64,000 bases of DNA, taken from contig CAVWBB010000022.1 of the NCBI GenBank assembly GCA_963753115.1, positions 66,459 to 130,458 of the forward strand, in the 5' to 3' direction. Positions 51,824 through 60,495 of the stretch are shown here, in pieces (the stretch's first letter is position 1; each line of letters opens with the position of its first letter). The notes under the pieces are model-generated. The model did not search any database. It had not been told where the DNA came from and saw only the letters and a program-made list of their open reading frames with translations. The translations under genes and the position numbers were made by a program. This DNA is from Bog-473 sp963753115 (GTDB lineage Bacteria > Actinomycetota > Acidimicrobiia > Acidimicrobiales > RAAP-2).

Positions 51824-52039
51824 CGGCGGACCCTAACGCGACAGGAGAAGTGCGCCCGCCAGCGTTCGCCCGGGCGGCGGATCACGCCGCCAGGCCGGGG
51901 GCGCCTGGAGGGTGACCGGTGATGGGCAAGGCCATGCCGTTCACAGCCATTGCCGCCCCGGTCTGCGCCTGGTTGTTGTTTCGGCCGTGGCGTGGGAGTT
52001 TGCGGGCGACCACCGCTCGGCCCGCGTGAAGAGCAGCCG

Positions 52040-52507
52040 CTAGCGCGCCGTCACCAAGGCGTCGAGGCGGGCCAACGTCAACTCCATGTCACGACGGGTC
52101 TTCTTCGAGTAGATGTCGCCCAGTTTGAGGAGCACTCGCTGATGATCGGTGGAGATGTCCCAACTCTCACGCACCAGCGTGCGATCTCCGCGAGGCTCCA
52201 ACTCGTAGCGCCAGATCCTCCCGGCCACGTACGGCTCGAGCTTGCCCTTGGGTCCGGTCTGCCAGGCAATCCGACGGTTCTCCTCGAATTCGATGACGGT
52301 GTTCACGGTCGAATAGCGGACGCCCAGCTTCATCCCCATGCCGAACGTCACCCCGACGGCGAGGCGCTCAGCGTTTGGTTCGTTCGCCCCCTGGAGCATC
52401 CCGGAGCCGTCGATGAGTGCATGTTTGCCCGGGTCGGCCAGAACGTCGAAGATCACCTCCGGCGTGGCGCTGATGAGGCGCTCGACCGTGAAGACGTCGT
52501 CCTTCAT
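52040..52507 (-). CDS. SRPBCC (START-like) family protein
   Basis: A 155-residue helix-grip protein. VERLISATPEVIFDVLADPGKHALIDGSGML is the classic opening of polyketide cyclase/dehydrase-like proteins, followed by RYSTVNTVIEFEENRRIAWQTG and WDISTDHQRVLLKLGD. It probably binds a hydrophobic ligand; no catalytic residue can be named. ATG 52507 starts it. It is on the same strand as, and about 135 bp downstream of, the AHSA1-like gene, and may be read from the same promoter. Confidence 0.78.
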   Translation of the reverse strand: MKDDVFTVERLISATPEVIFDVLADPGKHALIDGSGMLQGANEPNAERLAVGVTFGMGMKLGVRYSTVNTVIEFEENRRIAWQTGPKGKLEPYVAGRIWRYELEPRGDRTLVRESWDISTDHQRVLLKLGDIYSKKTRRDMELTLARLDALVTAR

Positions 52508-52643
52508 TTGCCGCCCCCTGTTCGTCGTGACCGACCGACGGACCTCATCGGCTCAGTCGGCCTGCCGCATCATCGTTCCGGCAGGTCCCAGATTGCAAAG
52601 GAGTGAGGCAGAGGAGGGGTCCGGACGTCTGCAGGGGTCGGTG

Positions 52644-53159
52644 TCACGTGGTCGCAGCGTGTCCCGCGGGCGGATCTTCTTGCAGCCCGAGCGACGGGGT
52701 GAAGTCGCCCGCATACTTGTCGAACGCGGCCTTCCAGCTGCCTTCCGCAGGATCCTGCTGCCCGTCGAGGCGGGCGAGGCACTCCTCCCACCCGGCGGCG
52801 TTGCGCGCTGCGCTTCCCGGTGGGAGCTCGTCGGTCAGCACCATCCGGGTCCCGTCCCCCTCGGCCACGAGCTCGAAGCGCAGGATGTCCTCCCCCCAGG
52901 AGTAGCTGAGGAGCGTGGGCTCGTCCACCACCAGAACTTCGCCGTCGAGCGTCATGTCGAACTCGGGGGAGAATCGGAAGACGATCGCTGCGCCCACCCG
53001 CCACGTCCCCCCGACGACCTCGACATCGCAAGGGAACCACGACCGAAGATCATCGCGGTTGGTGAGGGCGTTCCAAACCACCTCGGGCGGGTCGGCGAGG
53101 TGGCGTTCGAGCCGCACGGATGCCCTCCGGCCGTCGGGGCGCAACGTCGCTTCCGTCAT
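52644..53159 (-). CDS. AHSA1-like SRPBCC family protein
   Basis: A 171-residue protein with the AHSA1/START-like fold: ERHLADPPEVVWNALTNRDDLRSWFPCDV, LVVDEPTLLSYSWGED, LRFELVAEGDGTRMVLTDE and GWEECLARLDGQ. ATG 53159 overlaps the ArsR stop (ATGA). ArsR + AHSA1 pairs are widespread in actinobacteria; the ArsR protein represses its own operon and the AHSA1 protein is of unknown ligand specificity. Confidence 0.83.
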   Translation of the reverse strand: MTEATLRPDGRRASVRLERHLADPPEVVWNALTNRDDLRSWFPCDVEVVGGTWRVGAAIVFRFSPEFDMTLDGEVLVVDEPTLLSYSWGEDILRFELVAEGDGTRMVLTDELPPGSAARNAAGWEECLARLDGQQDPAEGSWKAAFDKYAGDFTPSLGLQEDPPAGHAATT

Positions 53160-53473
53160 GGGGTCCTCCTCGTGTCGAGATGCTCTTCCAATCGGTCGAG
53201 ATGTTCGTTCCACAGGTCGCGGTAGCCGGCGAGCCACCCATCAATCTCGATGAAAGGTTCGGGCCGAATGCGGTACAGACGTCGCTGCGCGTCGGTGCGC
53301 ACATCGACGATGCCAGCCTCCTTGAGCACGCGAAGGTGCTTCGACACCGCGGGCTGACTCAATGAAAGGTGTTCGACGAGCTCTCCCACCGGGCATTCGC
53401 CGCGCCGAAGGAGTTCGATGATGGCGTGGCGACTCGGGTCACCGAGCACTTGGAAGGTCGCCGACGTCGTCAT
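53156..53473 (-). CDS. ArsR-family transcriptional repressor
   Basis: A 105-residue winged-helix protein: ATFQVLGDPSRHAIIELLRRGECPVGELVEHLSLSQPAVSKHLRVLKEAGIVDVRTD, then the wing RRLYRIRPEPF. No metal-binding cysteine pair (such as ELCVCDL) is present, so it probably senses something other than arsenic or zinc. ATG 53473 is used; a TTG six bases upstream is in frame. A strong promoter overlapped by direct repeats lies just upstream, consistent with self-repression. Confidence 0.88.
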   Translation of the reverse strand: MTTSATFQVLGDPSRHAIIELLRRGECPVGELVEHLSLSQPAVSKHLRVLKEAGIVDVRTDAQRRLYRIRPEPFIEIDGWLAGYRDLWNEHLDRLEEHLDTRRTP

Positions 53474-53479
53474 CGCCAA

Positions 53480-53518
53480 AGTATGCTCTTGTCGTTATAT
53501 AGCTGTCAAGTTATATAG
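53480..53518 (-). promoter_or_regulatory. Promoter and direct-repeat operator of the arsR-AHSA1 operon
   Basis: On the minus strand TTGACA (53509-53504) and CATACT (53485-53480) are 18 bp apart. Two copies of GTTATATAG (plus-strand 53494-53502 and 53510-53518), 16 bp apart, flank the -35 box. Likely the ArsR binding site. Confidence 0.65.
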
Positions 53519-53615
53519 AGGAGTCGCCCGAGGGCGGGCCGAGATCGCTCTCGCTGGGGTCGGAGATGAAGAGGGGCTCGGGTCGGCATACGTGCAGACT
53601 CGAGATTCCAGCGTT

Positions 53616-54371
53616 TCAACACGTTGAGGACGGGATGGACGTGCCAGCTCCAACGGCGGGGGCATCAACCAGTCCCTCATCGGAGGATCGGAGGATTGCC
53701 CCAAAGTGCACCACGTACCACACTCCGCGCCAGGAAATCATTGACGCAATGCCAAAGGATCGGGTCTGGCCGTCCTCCTGGTAGATCACCCGCGCATTGG
53801 GCAACTCGTAGTAGCCGATGCTGTTGTCGCAAACGCCGGGCGGGACCCAGTGACCGAACCCGGATGGAGCGGTCGCCTCGAGGAGTTTGGCGGTGTTCGC
53901 GTCACTCCCCAACAAGGCGTGGGCAGCCCCAATGTCGAGGATGAAGTCAGCTTCGAGGCGGTTGACATAGTCGGACCTGGCGTTGTCGATCTTCTTCAAC
54001 TGGAGGTAGGCCGATTCTGGGAAGTAGGCCGATGCCGCCAATGCGGCCGAATTCGCGACGACGGCTTGGAAGAGATCGCTCATCTCGGCCTGGAACTGCG
54101 GCGTCTGCGTGGACGGGAACGCGGCCGTCTGGGGCAGAAGTCCCGGATCTGTCGTTGTGGTGGTCTGCGGCAATGTCGTCGAAGTGGTGGATGAGAGCGG
54201 GACGTGGCCTTCGCCATCCGAGGACGGAGTGGCTTGGACCTTCGATCGACCGCCGGTCGCCAAGACAGAGCCACCCCACACGGCAGCTCCGGCGACCACG
54301 AGTACCCCCACCCACACCAACAGGCTGCGCCGCCCCCTACCTCTCCCTCTTCCGCGGTGCTGGTCGAGCAT
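53616..54371 (-). CDS. Membrane-anchored secreted hypothetical protein
   Basis: A 251-residue protein. A very basic start (GRGRGRGRRS) is followed by a single helix (about 17-35, LLVWVGVLVVAGAAVWGGSVL), a Ser/Thr/Pro linker (45-75) and an extracytoplasmic domain (EMSDLFQAVVANSAALAASAYFPESAYLQLKK ... GVWYVVHFG). ATG 54371 has GGGGGAGA just before it; the upstream frame is not protein-like. No family recognised; similar linkers occur in actinobacterial cell-wall proteins. Confidence 0.6.
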   Translation of the reverse strand: MLDQHRGRGRGRGRRSLLVWVGVLVVAGAAVWGGSVLATGGRSKVQATPSSDGEGHVPLSSTTSTTLPQTTTTTDPGLLPQTAAFPSTQTPQFQAEMSDLFQAVVANSAALAASAYFPESAYLQLKKIDNARSDYVNRLEADFILDIGAAHALLGSDANTAKLLEATAPSGFGHWVPPGVCDNSIGYYELPNARVIYQEDGQTRSFGIASMISWRGVWYVVHFGAILRSSDEGLVDAPAVGAGTSIPSSTC

Positions 54372-54914
54372 TCTCCCCCGCCGCACTCTGTTCCGGCTTC
54401 GTTCGTCGATACCCTGATTCGTAGGTGATACCCAGGCCAAGGTCAAGGCCGAGAGCCACCCACCTACGTGCTGCTTACCTGAGGTGACCCTCGAGGATGG
54501 GGCGGCCGACGAGGCTCGACCACCTGTGAACCGACCCGGTGGGCCGTTTCTGGCGATTGCCTTCGAGGTGACTTTGGTTGTGAGCCCGTGATCTTGAGCG
54601 CGCCGCAGCGTAACGGTCCCCGTGACGCTCGAGCCGCGCGCGCATCGTTGCGCTCCCATCGCAGACGTGTGCGTTGCTGGGCACGTAGGCCCTATCGGGC
54701 TGCACTCCGCCCTTCGACTGATTTCCGCTCATCCTAAAGTTGGACCGTCGCCATAAGCAGGCACGCGACCAGGACCAATTGCCCCACGCCACCCCCCGGG
54801 CGCCAACAGCAACCGAGGTGGGTCCGACGTCCTCGAACAGTACTGTTGACTCGTGGTAGGCGAGGACGTCGCGAACTCGACGCAGCTCGACGTGACTGCC
54901 GGCATCTGAGCCGC
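54372..54914. other. Gene-free region
   Basis: About 540 bp between divergent genes. The open frames present look like shadows on both strands. I see no RNA gene, repeat or clear promoter pair. Confidence 0.5.
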
Positions 54915-55688
54915 ATGCCGGATCCGACAACTCCCGGTGGCAATGCCGGATGGGTCCCAGATGGAGCAAACGCCCGTCCTCCTGCTTCCGCTCACCGTCA
55001 GCGGCCCGTACCCGGGCCAGATCGCGCAGCTCGCGATGGCGAGAAGGTGGAGTCCAACGCGAGGTTGACCGGCATGACAGCCGCCCTCCTTCTGGTCGTC
55101 CTCGCCGCCGAAGGGCTGACCATTCTGCGCGTGCGCGCCTTGCTCACGCCACATGTCGTGATCGGCATGGTCCTCGTGCCCGTGGTGCTCCTGAAGATTG
55201 GTAGCACGACATGGCGCCTTACCCGCTACTACCTCGGTGACCCCGAGTACCGCAGGAAGGGACCTCCGCCGCTCCTGCTCCGCATGCTCGGCCCGTTCGT
55301 GGTCGTTCTGACGGTAGCGGTCTTCGGTACCGGCATCGCGCTGCTGCTCTCTCCCACAACTGGCCGCTCAGAATGGTTGTTCCTCCACAAGGTGACCTTC
55401 ATCCTTTGGTTCGGTGCTATGTCGCTGCACGTCCTCGGGCACCTGCTCGACACGGCACGCCTCGCTCCAAAGGACTTCAACCGGCGCACCCGGAGGCAGG
55501 TGCGCGGAGCGAGCGCCCGGCAGTGGCTGATCGCGGGCGCAGTCGCGCTCGGCGTCATCCTGGCATTCGCCGTCGCCCCGAAGATCGGGCCTTGGCAAGC
55601 GGGCGGAACTGGATCGCCCGCCGATGCGGCACACCACGGCTCGGGCGGGTTTCCGACTCCTTCGCTGAGTGCCGGGAGAAATCGCTGA
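54915..55688 (+). CDS. Cytochrome-b-like four-helix membrane protein
   Basis: A 257-residue protein. The first 50 residues are Pro/Ala-rich; helices lie about 55-75, 80-100, 125-150 and 155-175, with a fifth near 205-222. Histidines in the helices (LLTPHVVIG, FLHKVTF, LHVLGHL) are spaced as heme ligands in cytochrome b561/DUF4405-type proteins, so a di-heme membrane electron carrier is likely. The end is Gly/His-rich (GTGSPADAAHHGSGG). ATG 54915 is the last start before the domain that keeps a hydrophilic N-terminus. It lies 2 bp upstream of the next gene. Confidence 0.6.
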   Translation: MPDPTTPGGNAGWVPDGANARPPASAHRQRPVPGPDRAARDGEKVESNARLTGMTAALLLVVLAAEGLTILRVRALLTPHVVIGMVLVPVVLLKIGSTTWRLTRYYLGDPEYRRKGPPPLLLRMLGPFVVVLTVAVFGTGIALLLSPTTGRSEWLFLHKVTFILWFGAMSLHVLGHLLDTARLAPKDFNRRTRRQVRGASARQWLIAGAVALGVILAFAVAPKIGPWQAGGTGSPADAAHHGSGGFPTPSLSAGRNR

Positions 55689-55690
55689 GC

Positions 55691-56803
55691 ATGCGCTCGG
55701 ACGCCGCCCCCGACGCGCGACTGGCGCTGGCGACCACCCTCGTGCTGTGCCTGGCTTTGCTCCTCGCTGCTTGTAGCAATGGCACGCCCGCCCGCGGTGC
55801 GGCTCAGACGACGACCTCGGGCCGACCCGGCGCACGATCGCTTCGACCGCAGGCCACCACGCCGGCCACGAAGCCCGCCACCACCTCGACCACACAGGTT
55901 CCGAAGAGTCCGGTCCCGCTGCAGACCCCGACGCGCTTGGTTCCGCTCACTTTGCCGGCACCGTCCGGCGAAGGTGCCTGGACCGCTGCGGGCCGGCCGG
56001 TCGACGGCATCTCGGCCGTCTACGAGACCTCGCTGGTCGCTCCCGGCGGCACGCAGGCGGCCGGGATCGCCTGGATGGACACCCGCCTCCTGTCCGCACG
56101 CCTGTACTCGGGCTCGAAGAGCCCCGGTGGCGGCCCGTACGAATTCACCGCCCCGGTTCAACCGGCACAGGCAGCGACCCTCGTCGCCGCCTTTAACGGA
56201 GGCTTCATGATGAACGCCGCCAAGGGCGGCTACTACACGGAAGGCCGCACCGTCGTTCCCTTGGTTGCCGGGGCGGCATCTCTCGTCATTTACGCCAACG
56301 GATCGATGACTGTCGGTGCATGGGGCACCGACATGTCGATGACGCCAGACGTCGTCGCCGTCCGGCAAAACCTCGTACCCATGATCGCAGGCGGCCAACC
56401 GACGGCCCAGGCAACCAGTCCCGACTGGCAGTCCTGGGGGGCTACGTGTGGGGTCACATCGTGTTCCTCGACGGTCTCGGGGATAGAGAACCAATGGCGA
56501 TCGGGTGCCGGCGTCACCGCCGACGGCGCTCTTGTGTACATAGCGGGGCCCGGTCTCACACCGCTGCAATTGGCCCAACTCCTCGTGCAGGCAGGAGTCA
56601 TCCGTGGCATGGAACTCGACATAAACCCCAATTGGCCCGTCCTGGCCACCTATGACCCTCCGACTCCAAACGGTTTTGCTGCCCCTTCGAACGGCGGCAG
56701 TCTGCAGCCGAGCAGTGTGCAGAACGCATCGACCTTCTTCAACCCGGCCTGGGCGCGCGACTTCATCACGATGTCGGCGGCGACCACGACAGTTGGCGGC
56801 TGA
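55691..56803 (+). CDS. Lipoprotein with phosphodiester-glycosidase (NAGPA)-like domain
   Basis: A 370-residue exported protein. The lipobox LLAAC ends the signal (Cys near 28), followed by a Thr/Pro-rich linker, then a domain with AGIAWMDTRLLSARLY, LVAAFNGGFMM, TEGRTVVPL, AGVTADGALVYIAG and QAGVIRGMELDINPNW. This order matches the NAGPA/phosphodiester alpha-GlcNAcase family (FNGGF, then a late M-L-D/E motif). It may remodel phosphodiester-linked sugars in the cell wall. It starts 2 bp after the membrane heme-type protein, so the two form an operon. Confidence 0.68.
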   Translation: MRSDAAPDARLALATTLVLCLALLLAACSNGTPARGAAQTTTSGRPGARSLRPQATTPATKPATTSTTQVPKSPVPLQTPTRLVPLTLPAPSGEGAWTAAGRPVDGISAVYETSLVAPGGTQAAGIAWMDTRLLSARLYSGSKSPGGGPYEFTAPVQPAQAATLVAAFNGGFMMNAAKGGYYTEGRTVVPLVAGAASLVIYANGSMTVGAWGTDMSMTPDVVAVRQNLVPMIAGGQPTAQATSPDWQSWGATCGVTSCSSTVSGIENQWRSGAGVTADGALVYIAGPGLTPLQLAQLLVQAGVIRGMELDINPNWPVLATYDPPTPNGFAAPSNGGSLQPSSVQNASTFFNPAWARDFITMSAATTTVGG

Positions 56804-57294
56804 GTGCTTGGGCAGGACCGACTCGACATCTTGGAAGGAGCCACATGGTGGCATCCCAGTCCCGGCTATTGGGGTACCCAATGTGCTCGTTCCAACGCGT
56901 TGCCGATGATGCTCACAACCGAGGCGATAAGCCGAAGAATTGCCTCCGGGTCTCCTGCGCTTCGGGTGGGGTTGAGCTCGCCGATCGACAAGGCCCTACA
57001 GCGCGGATCTTGAGCTGCAATTCCGAAGAGCGTTCGCAGCCTGGTGAAGCGTCGGGCTGAGTTAGCTCGGGCGTCCAGCCAGTTGCCCTTGGCTCGGGGT
57101 GGTCGGTGTTGAGGAGCATGGTGACTGCAATGTCGAGTCTTCCCACCGCCTTGAGGTGGCCTCATATTGGGCCGTGGTCACCGTTCAAGTATGGCCACCG
57201 TCCTGGCGTGAGGGGACAGGCCAGGATTGCGGCATGGTCTCGGCGGTGATATGCCCTCGCCAGGAAATCCGCTCTTCTCCGTAGGGGGTGCACC
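56804..57294. other. Gene-free region
   Basis: About 490 bp, lower in coding character than neighbours. Short open frames only; no RNA gene or strong repeat seen. Confidence 0.5.
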
Positions 57295-58005
57295 ATGGCG
57301 ATGTCGAGAGTTGCTGCGTTTTCAAGTGCTCTCATCCTGGCGGCAGCGATAGGTGTGCTCCCGATGCAAGATGCGGGTGCTTCGCCCCCAAGCACCAGCG
57401 TGACAATCCCGACGAACAACTCCACCGTGTCGGGTACCTCCCAGCTGCTCGATGCGGTGGCATCGCCCCCGGCGAGCATCGTCCACTACGAGATAACCGG
57501 GGGCGCCCTGACCAATCAGGTCGTCGCCACAGGCATCCCGACCTACTTTGGTTGGCTCGCACAGTGGAATACCACGACCGTCGCTAACGGCACCTACAAC
57601 CTCCAGAGCGTCGCTTCGTTCTCGGGCGGGGGCAGTGCGACGAGCGCACCCATCACGATCATCGTGAACAACGCGCCTCCGGCCACCGTCGTGCTGGCCC
57701 CGGCCAGCGGCGCCACGATGGACACCACAAAGGGCGTGGTGTGGGACGCCATCGCGTCCCCCGGAGCCACCAGCGTGTCGTTTGTGAGCACGGCAAACGG
57801 GGTTACGCAAACGAACACCGGAACTCCCACTATTTACGGCTGGGTCGCCAGTGTCTCGACCCCGTCTCAGCCCTGTAGCGGGTGCATCCCCTACTCCTTC
57901 CCGATCTCAATCCGGAGTGTGGCGTCGTACTCGGGTGGGGTGAGCGGAACGAGCCAGCCCGTCAACGCCACGATCGTCTTTTACTTGCCGAGCGACCTTC
58001 CTTAG
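57295..58005 (+). CDS. Secreted protein with two Ig-like repeats
   Basis: A 236-residue protein with a Sec signal peptide (about 1-30, ending DAGA|SPP) and two beta-rich modules of ~100 residues each: TSVTIPTNNSTVSGTSQLLDAVAS and ATVVLAPASGATMDTTKGVVWDAIAS share the same spacing. Each ends in a VASFSGG/VASYSGG motif. This is the layout of bacterial Ig-like (BIG-type) wall or adhesive proteins. No anchor is present, so it is likely secreted. One cysteine pair, PCSGCIPYS, lies in the second module. Confidence 0.65.
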   Translation: MAMSRVAAFSSALILAAAIGVLPMQDAGASPPSTSVTIPTNNSTVSGTSQLLDAVASPPASIVHYEITGGALTNQVVATGIPTYFGWLAQWNTTTVANGTYNLQSVASFSGGGSATSAPITIIVNNAPPATVVLAPASGATMDTTKGVVWDAIASPGATSVSFVSTANGVTQTNTGTPTIYGWVASVSTPSQPCSGCIPYSFPISIRSVASYSGGVSGTSQPVNATIVFYLPSDLP

Positions 58006-58159
58006 GGTCGTTGAAGCGGATCCAAGAACCACCGCTCTTGCCGAACTGCCGGAGCCGTTCCTCGGCAATCCGGTTGCCCCAGTTAGAAGCGGAGGCCGCT
58101 TCGTGCCACTCCCGGGCGTCCGACCCACCACGAACACTTTGTCTCGATGCCCTAGCCCA

Positions 58160-58674
58160 TTAGTGCCGTACTTCGGCACCCCGTGCCGGCGTTCTGAGAT
58201 GACCTGGGTGCATCGAGCACCGGCACTTACGTTGCATTCCTGATGAGCCGTCGCCCGACGAGAAGTGCCTCGTAAGCAGCGCCGCCCGCTTGAATCCACC
58301 ACCCCCGCCACCACTGTCGTTCGGCGGGAACGAGGCAGCGCCGAGATCAGGACGTATCTTCCACAAATCACGGGTCGCGGAACGAGAGTGGAAGTAATCC
58401 GATGCGATCGCCAATCGATCGACCCCCTCAAAGTAAGGAAGAGACCGCTCTCTGTTGTCCCAGGTCGATTCAGCTGTTGGCTCAACAACCACGTCATGCT
58501 GCAGAGCGAGCGCGGCGAGTCTCTCAGCCTCCCCCTGATGGCCGCTGGTTACCAGGGTGCCGCCACCATTCGAGGCGAGGGTGCGCAACGCCACGGCCAT
58601 ACGCCAGCGCTCCACCGCCCTATGCGACCGCCGTAGCCGGGGACGAGCACAACGATTGACACTCCGGGGAACAT
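58160..58674 (-). pseudogene. YdcF/DUF218-like gene, frame-disrupted
   Basis: Starts in one frame at ATG 58674 (MFPGVSIVVLVPGYGG) and continues, after a shift at about 58624-58632, in another: RAVERWRMAVALRTLAS, GGTLVTSGHQGEAERLAALA, VVVEPTAESTWDNRERS and LAIASDYFHSRSATRDLW. These are the successive motifs of YdcF/ElyC-type envelope proteins (SG..GEA, ES-N, S-FH--RA). One base is missing or the gene is dead. The C-terminal ~50 residues look degenerate. It lies in an otherwise gene-poor stretch. Confidence 0.55.
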
Positions 58675-58828
58675 GGCCACTGGGCGCCCCGCGGGGGATG
58701 AACATGGCTCGCGGGGGCACCTTGGTAGTTGGAAAGCAGCTCGACATTGAGACCCAACCTGGGCGTATGGTTCCACTCGGCGTGATCCAATGCGGATTGC
58801 CCGGAGCACAACAGAGAGGGGGTGCCCT

Positions 58829-59104
58829 GTGGCACTCGGAATCTATTTCGTGCATGAAGGCTTTACGGCCGAGAAATACGACACCGCAATCAAGAAGCTG
58901 GAGGCTGCTGGTGGAGGGAGGCCAAAAGGGCGCACCTACCACTGCGCGCTTGAATCCAATGGTGAGATCCAGGTCTTCGATATCTGGGAGTCCCAGGCGG
59001 ACTTTGACGCTTTCGGGCCGAAGCTGATGCCAATCCTCACCGAGTTAGGCGTCGGACTGAAAGAGCCGATGGTCGCCACCGTCCACAACGTGATAACCGG
59101 CTGA
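58829..59104 (+). CDS. Small dimeric alpha/beta-barrel-like protein
   Basis: A 91-residue protein from GTG 58829, six bases after AGAGGGGG. The pattern GIYFVHEGFTAEKYDTAIKKLEAAG..., YHCALESNGEIQVFDIWESQADFDAFGPKLMPIL resembles antibiotic-biosynthesis-monooxygenase/ferredoxin-like dimers that bind small hydrophobic molecules. No catalytic residues are clear. It is a single gene. Confidence 0.65.
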   Translation: MALGIYFVHEGFTAEKYDTAIKKLEAAGGGRPKGRTYHCALESNGEIQVFDIWESQADFDAFGPKLMPILTELGVGLKEPMVATVHNVITG

Positions 59105-59434
59105 GTCTTCGCAACCGATCGGTCAGTTGGCTGGTTGCTGGCCATTGGCGTCGCTGACCACCCCGTCGAACCGGGGCGGGTCAGATCCTCCAAGGTTGAC
59201 GCATGCGGCGGCGGGTGCGCGGTGAAGGAGGATCGGGCCGTGCCGCCCCACCAGGTTCGAGGGAACAGGGCGACCTTCCAATCGAGATCCGAGCTGCGCC
59301 GCGAGAGTACTCATGGATCAGGTTTCTGCTCTCGAGAACCCTGTTCAACGGAAATACACATGATGGAATCAAGCGCTGGCCAGCTGTGGTCGCCGTGGTC
59401 TCCCTTGAAACACATGGCCACCTGGGGCTTCCGG

Positions 59435-59507
59435 TGGAGGTGATGGGATTCGAACCCACGGCCTCTACATTGCGAACGTAGCGCTCTGCCAGCTGAGCTA
59501 CACCCCC
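59435..59507 (-). tRNA. tRNA-Ala (anticodon CGC)
   Basis: A 73-nt cloverleaf on the minus strand. The acceptor GGGGGTG pairs with CACCTCC (one G-T pair), then the D arm TAGCTCAGCTGGCAGAGC. The anticodon stem CTACG/TGTAG carries loop TTCGCAA, giving CGC for alanine GCG codons. The T arm GTGGGTTCGAATCCCAT and discriminator A complete it. CCA is not encoded. Confidence 0.95.
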
Positions 59508-59599
59508 GGCGCCCCCCAGATTAGTCGGGCTCTCCGGTGCTCCTGGGAGCGCGGCCCGCGGTTACGTCAGCAAGTCTGGGGGCTTTCTGGGGGCTTCGG

Positions 59600-60304
59600 T
59601 CAGCGGGCAACGGCCTGCGGCACCTCGAAGTCGTCGTCGTCCCAGGCGCCTGGGTAGCCGGAGGTCGCCAGGCCCTCGGCCTGGGGTGCGCCGGTCTGGA
59701 CCTCGCGCCGGAGGCGGCGGCGGGCCTGCTCGGCCTCGAGCTCTTTGGCGTAGGCCATCAGGCCGACGAGCCCGAACGCTGCCAACGCCGAAAGCCCAGT
59801 GAAGACCCAGGCCAGGTGCATGCCGGGAAACAGTCCGATGAGCCCGGTCGAGATCACCACCCCCCCCAGGCAACGGAGCAATGTCGTGCAGCGTCGTCGC
59901 GCCTGGTCACGGCGGAACGACGACAACTCTGCACCCGCTTCGGGGAGGCAGACAGGCTCCGGGCGATCGAGCACGCCCACGCGCTCGTAGTGGGAGCCAT
60001 CATCGCCATCGACGTCAGCGGACGCCGCGTCGTCCGTCGGCCGCAAGAGCACCAACTTCGGCCGCGACGAGTCGGGGGTGAGATCGGCGGACGTGTCGGT
60101 CGGTCCGGCTCCGGGCATGGCGGTGTGCAGCCGGTATGCCGGAGCCACCGTCTTGGGACCGGCATGCTCAAGCAGCTGCAATTGATGATGGAAATGGTCG
60201 ATGGAACCGACTCCCTGGCGCTCACTGAATCGCCGCCAAGCACTCGGAGCTAACACCGCCACCCAGAGAAGCACTACGAAAACCAGCAGGATCACAATCG
60301 TCAC
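59600..60304 (-). CDS. Three-helix membrane protein, SepX/GlpR-like
   Basis: A 234-residue protein. GTG 60304 opens with a membrane helix (VTIVILLVFVVLLWVAVLAP) followed by RRFSERQGVGSIDHFHHQLQLLE. A long variable, acidic segment follows, then RRDQARRRCTTLLRCLGG, two more helices (about 145-190) and a charged coiled end. The N-terminal helix plus short conserved segment, with two later helices, is the layout of the actinobacterial divisome protein SepX/GlpR. The identity is tentative. Located between tRNA-Ala and the ABC ATPase operon. Confidence 0.5.
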   Translation of the reverse strand: MTIVILLVFVVLLWVAVLAPSAWRRFSERQGVGSIDHFHHQLQLLEHAGPKTVAPAYRLHTAMPGAGPTDTSADLTPDSSRPKLVLLRPTDDAASADVDGDDGSHYERVGVLDRPEPVCLPEAGAELSSFRRDQARRRCTTLLRCLGGVVISTGLIGLFPGMHLAWVFTGLSALAAFGLVGLMAYAKELEAEQARRRLRREVQTGAPQAEGLATSGYPGAWDDDDFEVPQAVAR

Positions 60305-60495
60305 TCCCCGACGACCTACCTTCGCTCTGCGCGAAAACCCTAATGAATAGGGCTTTACAAGTGGTGGATGGTGGGGAAATGCCACAGCGCCGACCTCGTC
60401 GGCACTTCTCCTGTGCTTCCGTTTGTACCCTCAGCGGCACCTTGAATCAAGGCCCCTCTTTCGGTGTCCCCGGTCGTCGGCGTTCAGCTAGTCGT

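Noticed and set aside
54475..54969. Minus-strand open frame in the 54.4-54.9 kb gap
   Set aside because: No ribosome site or coherent composition; overlaps the cytochrome-b-like gene start.
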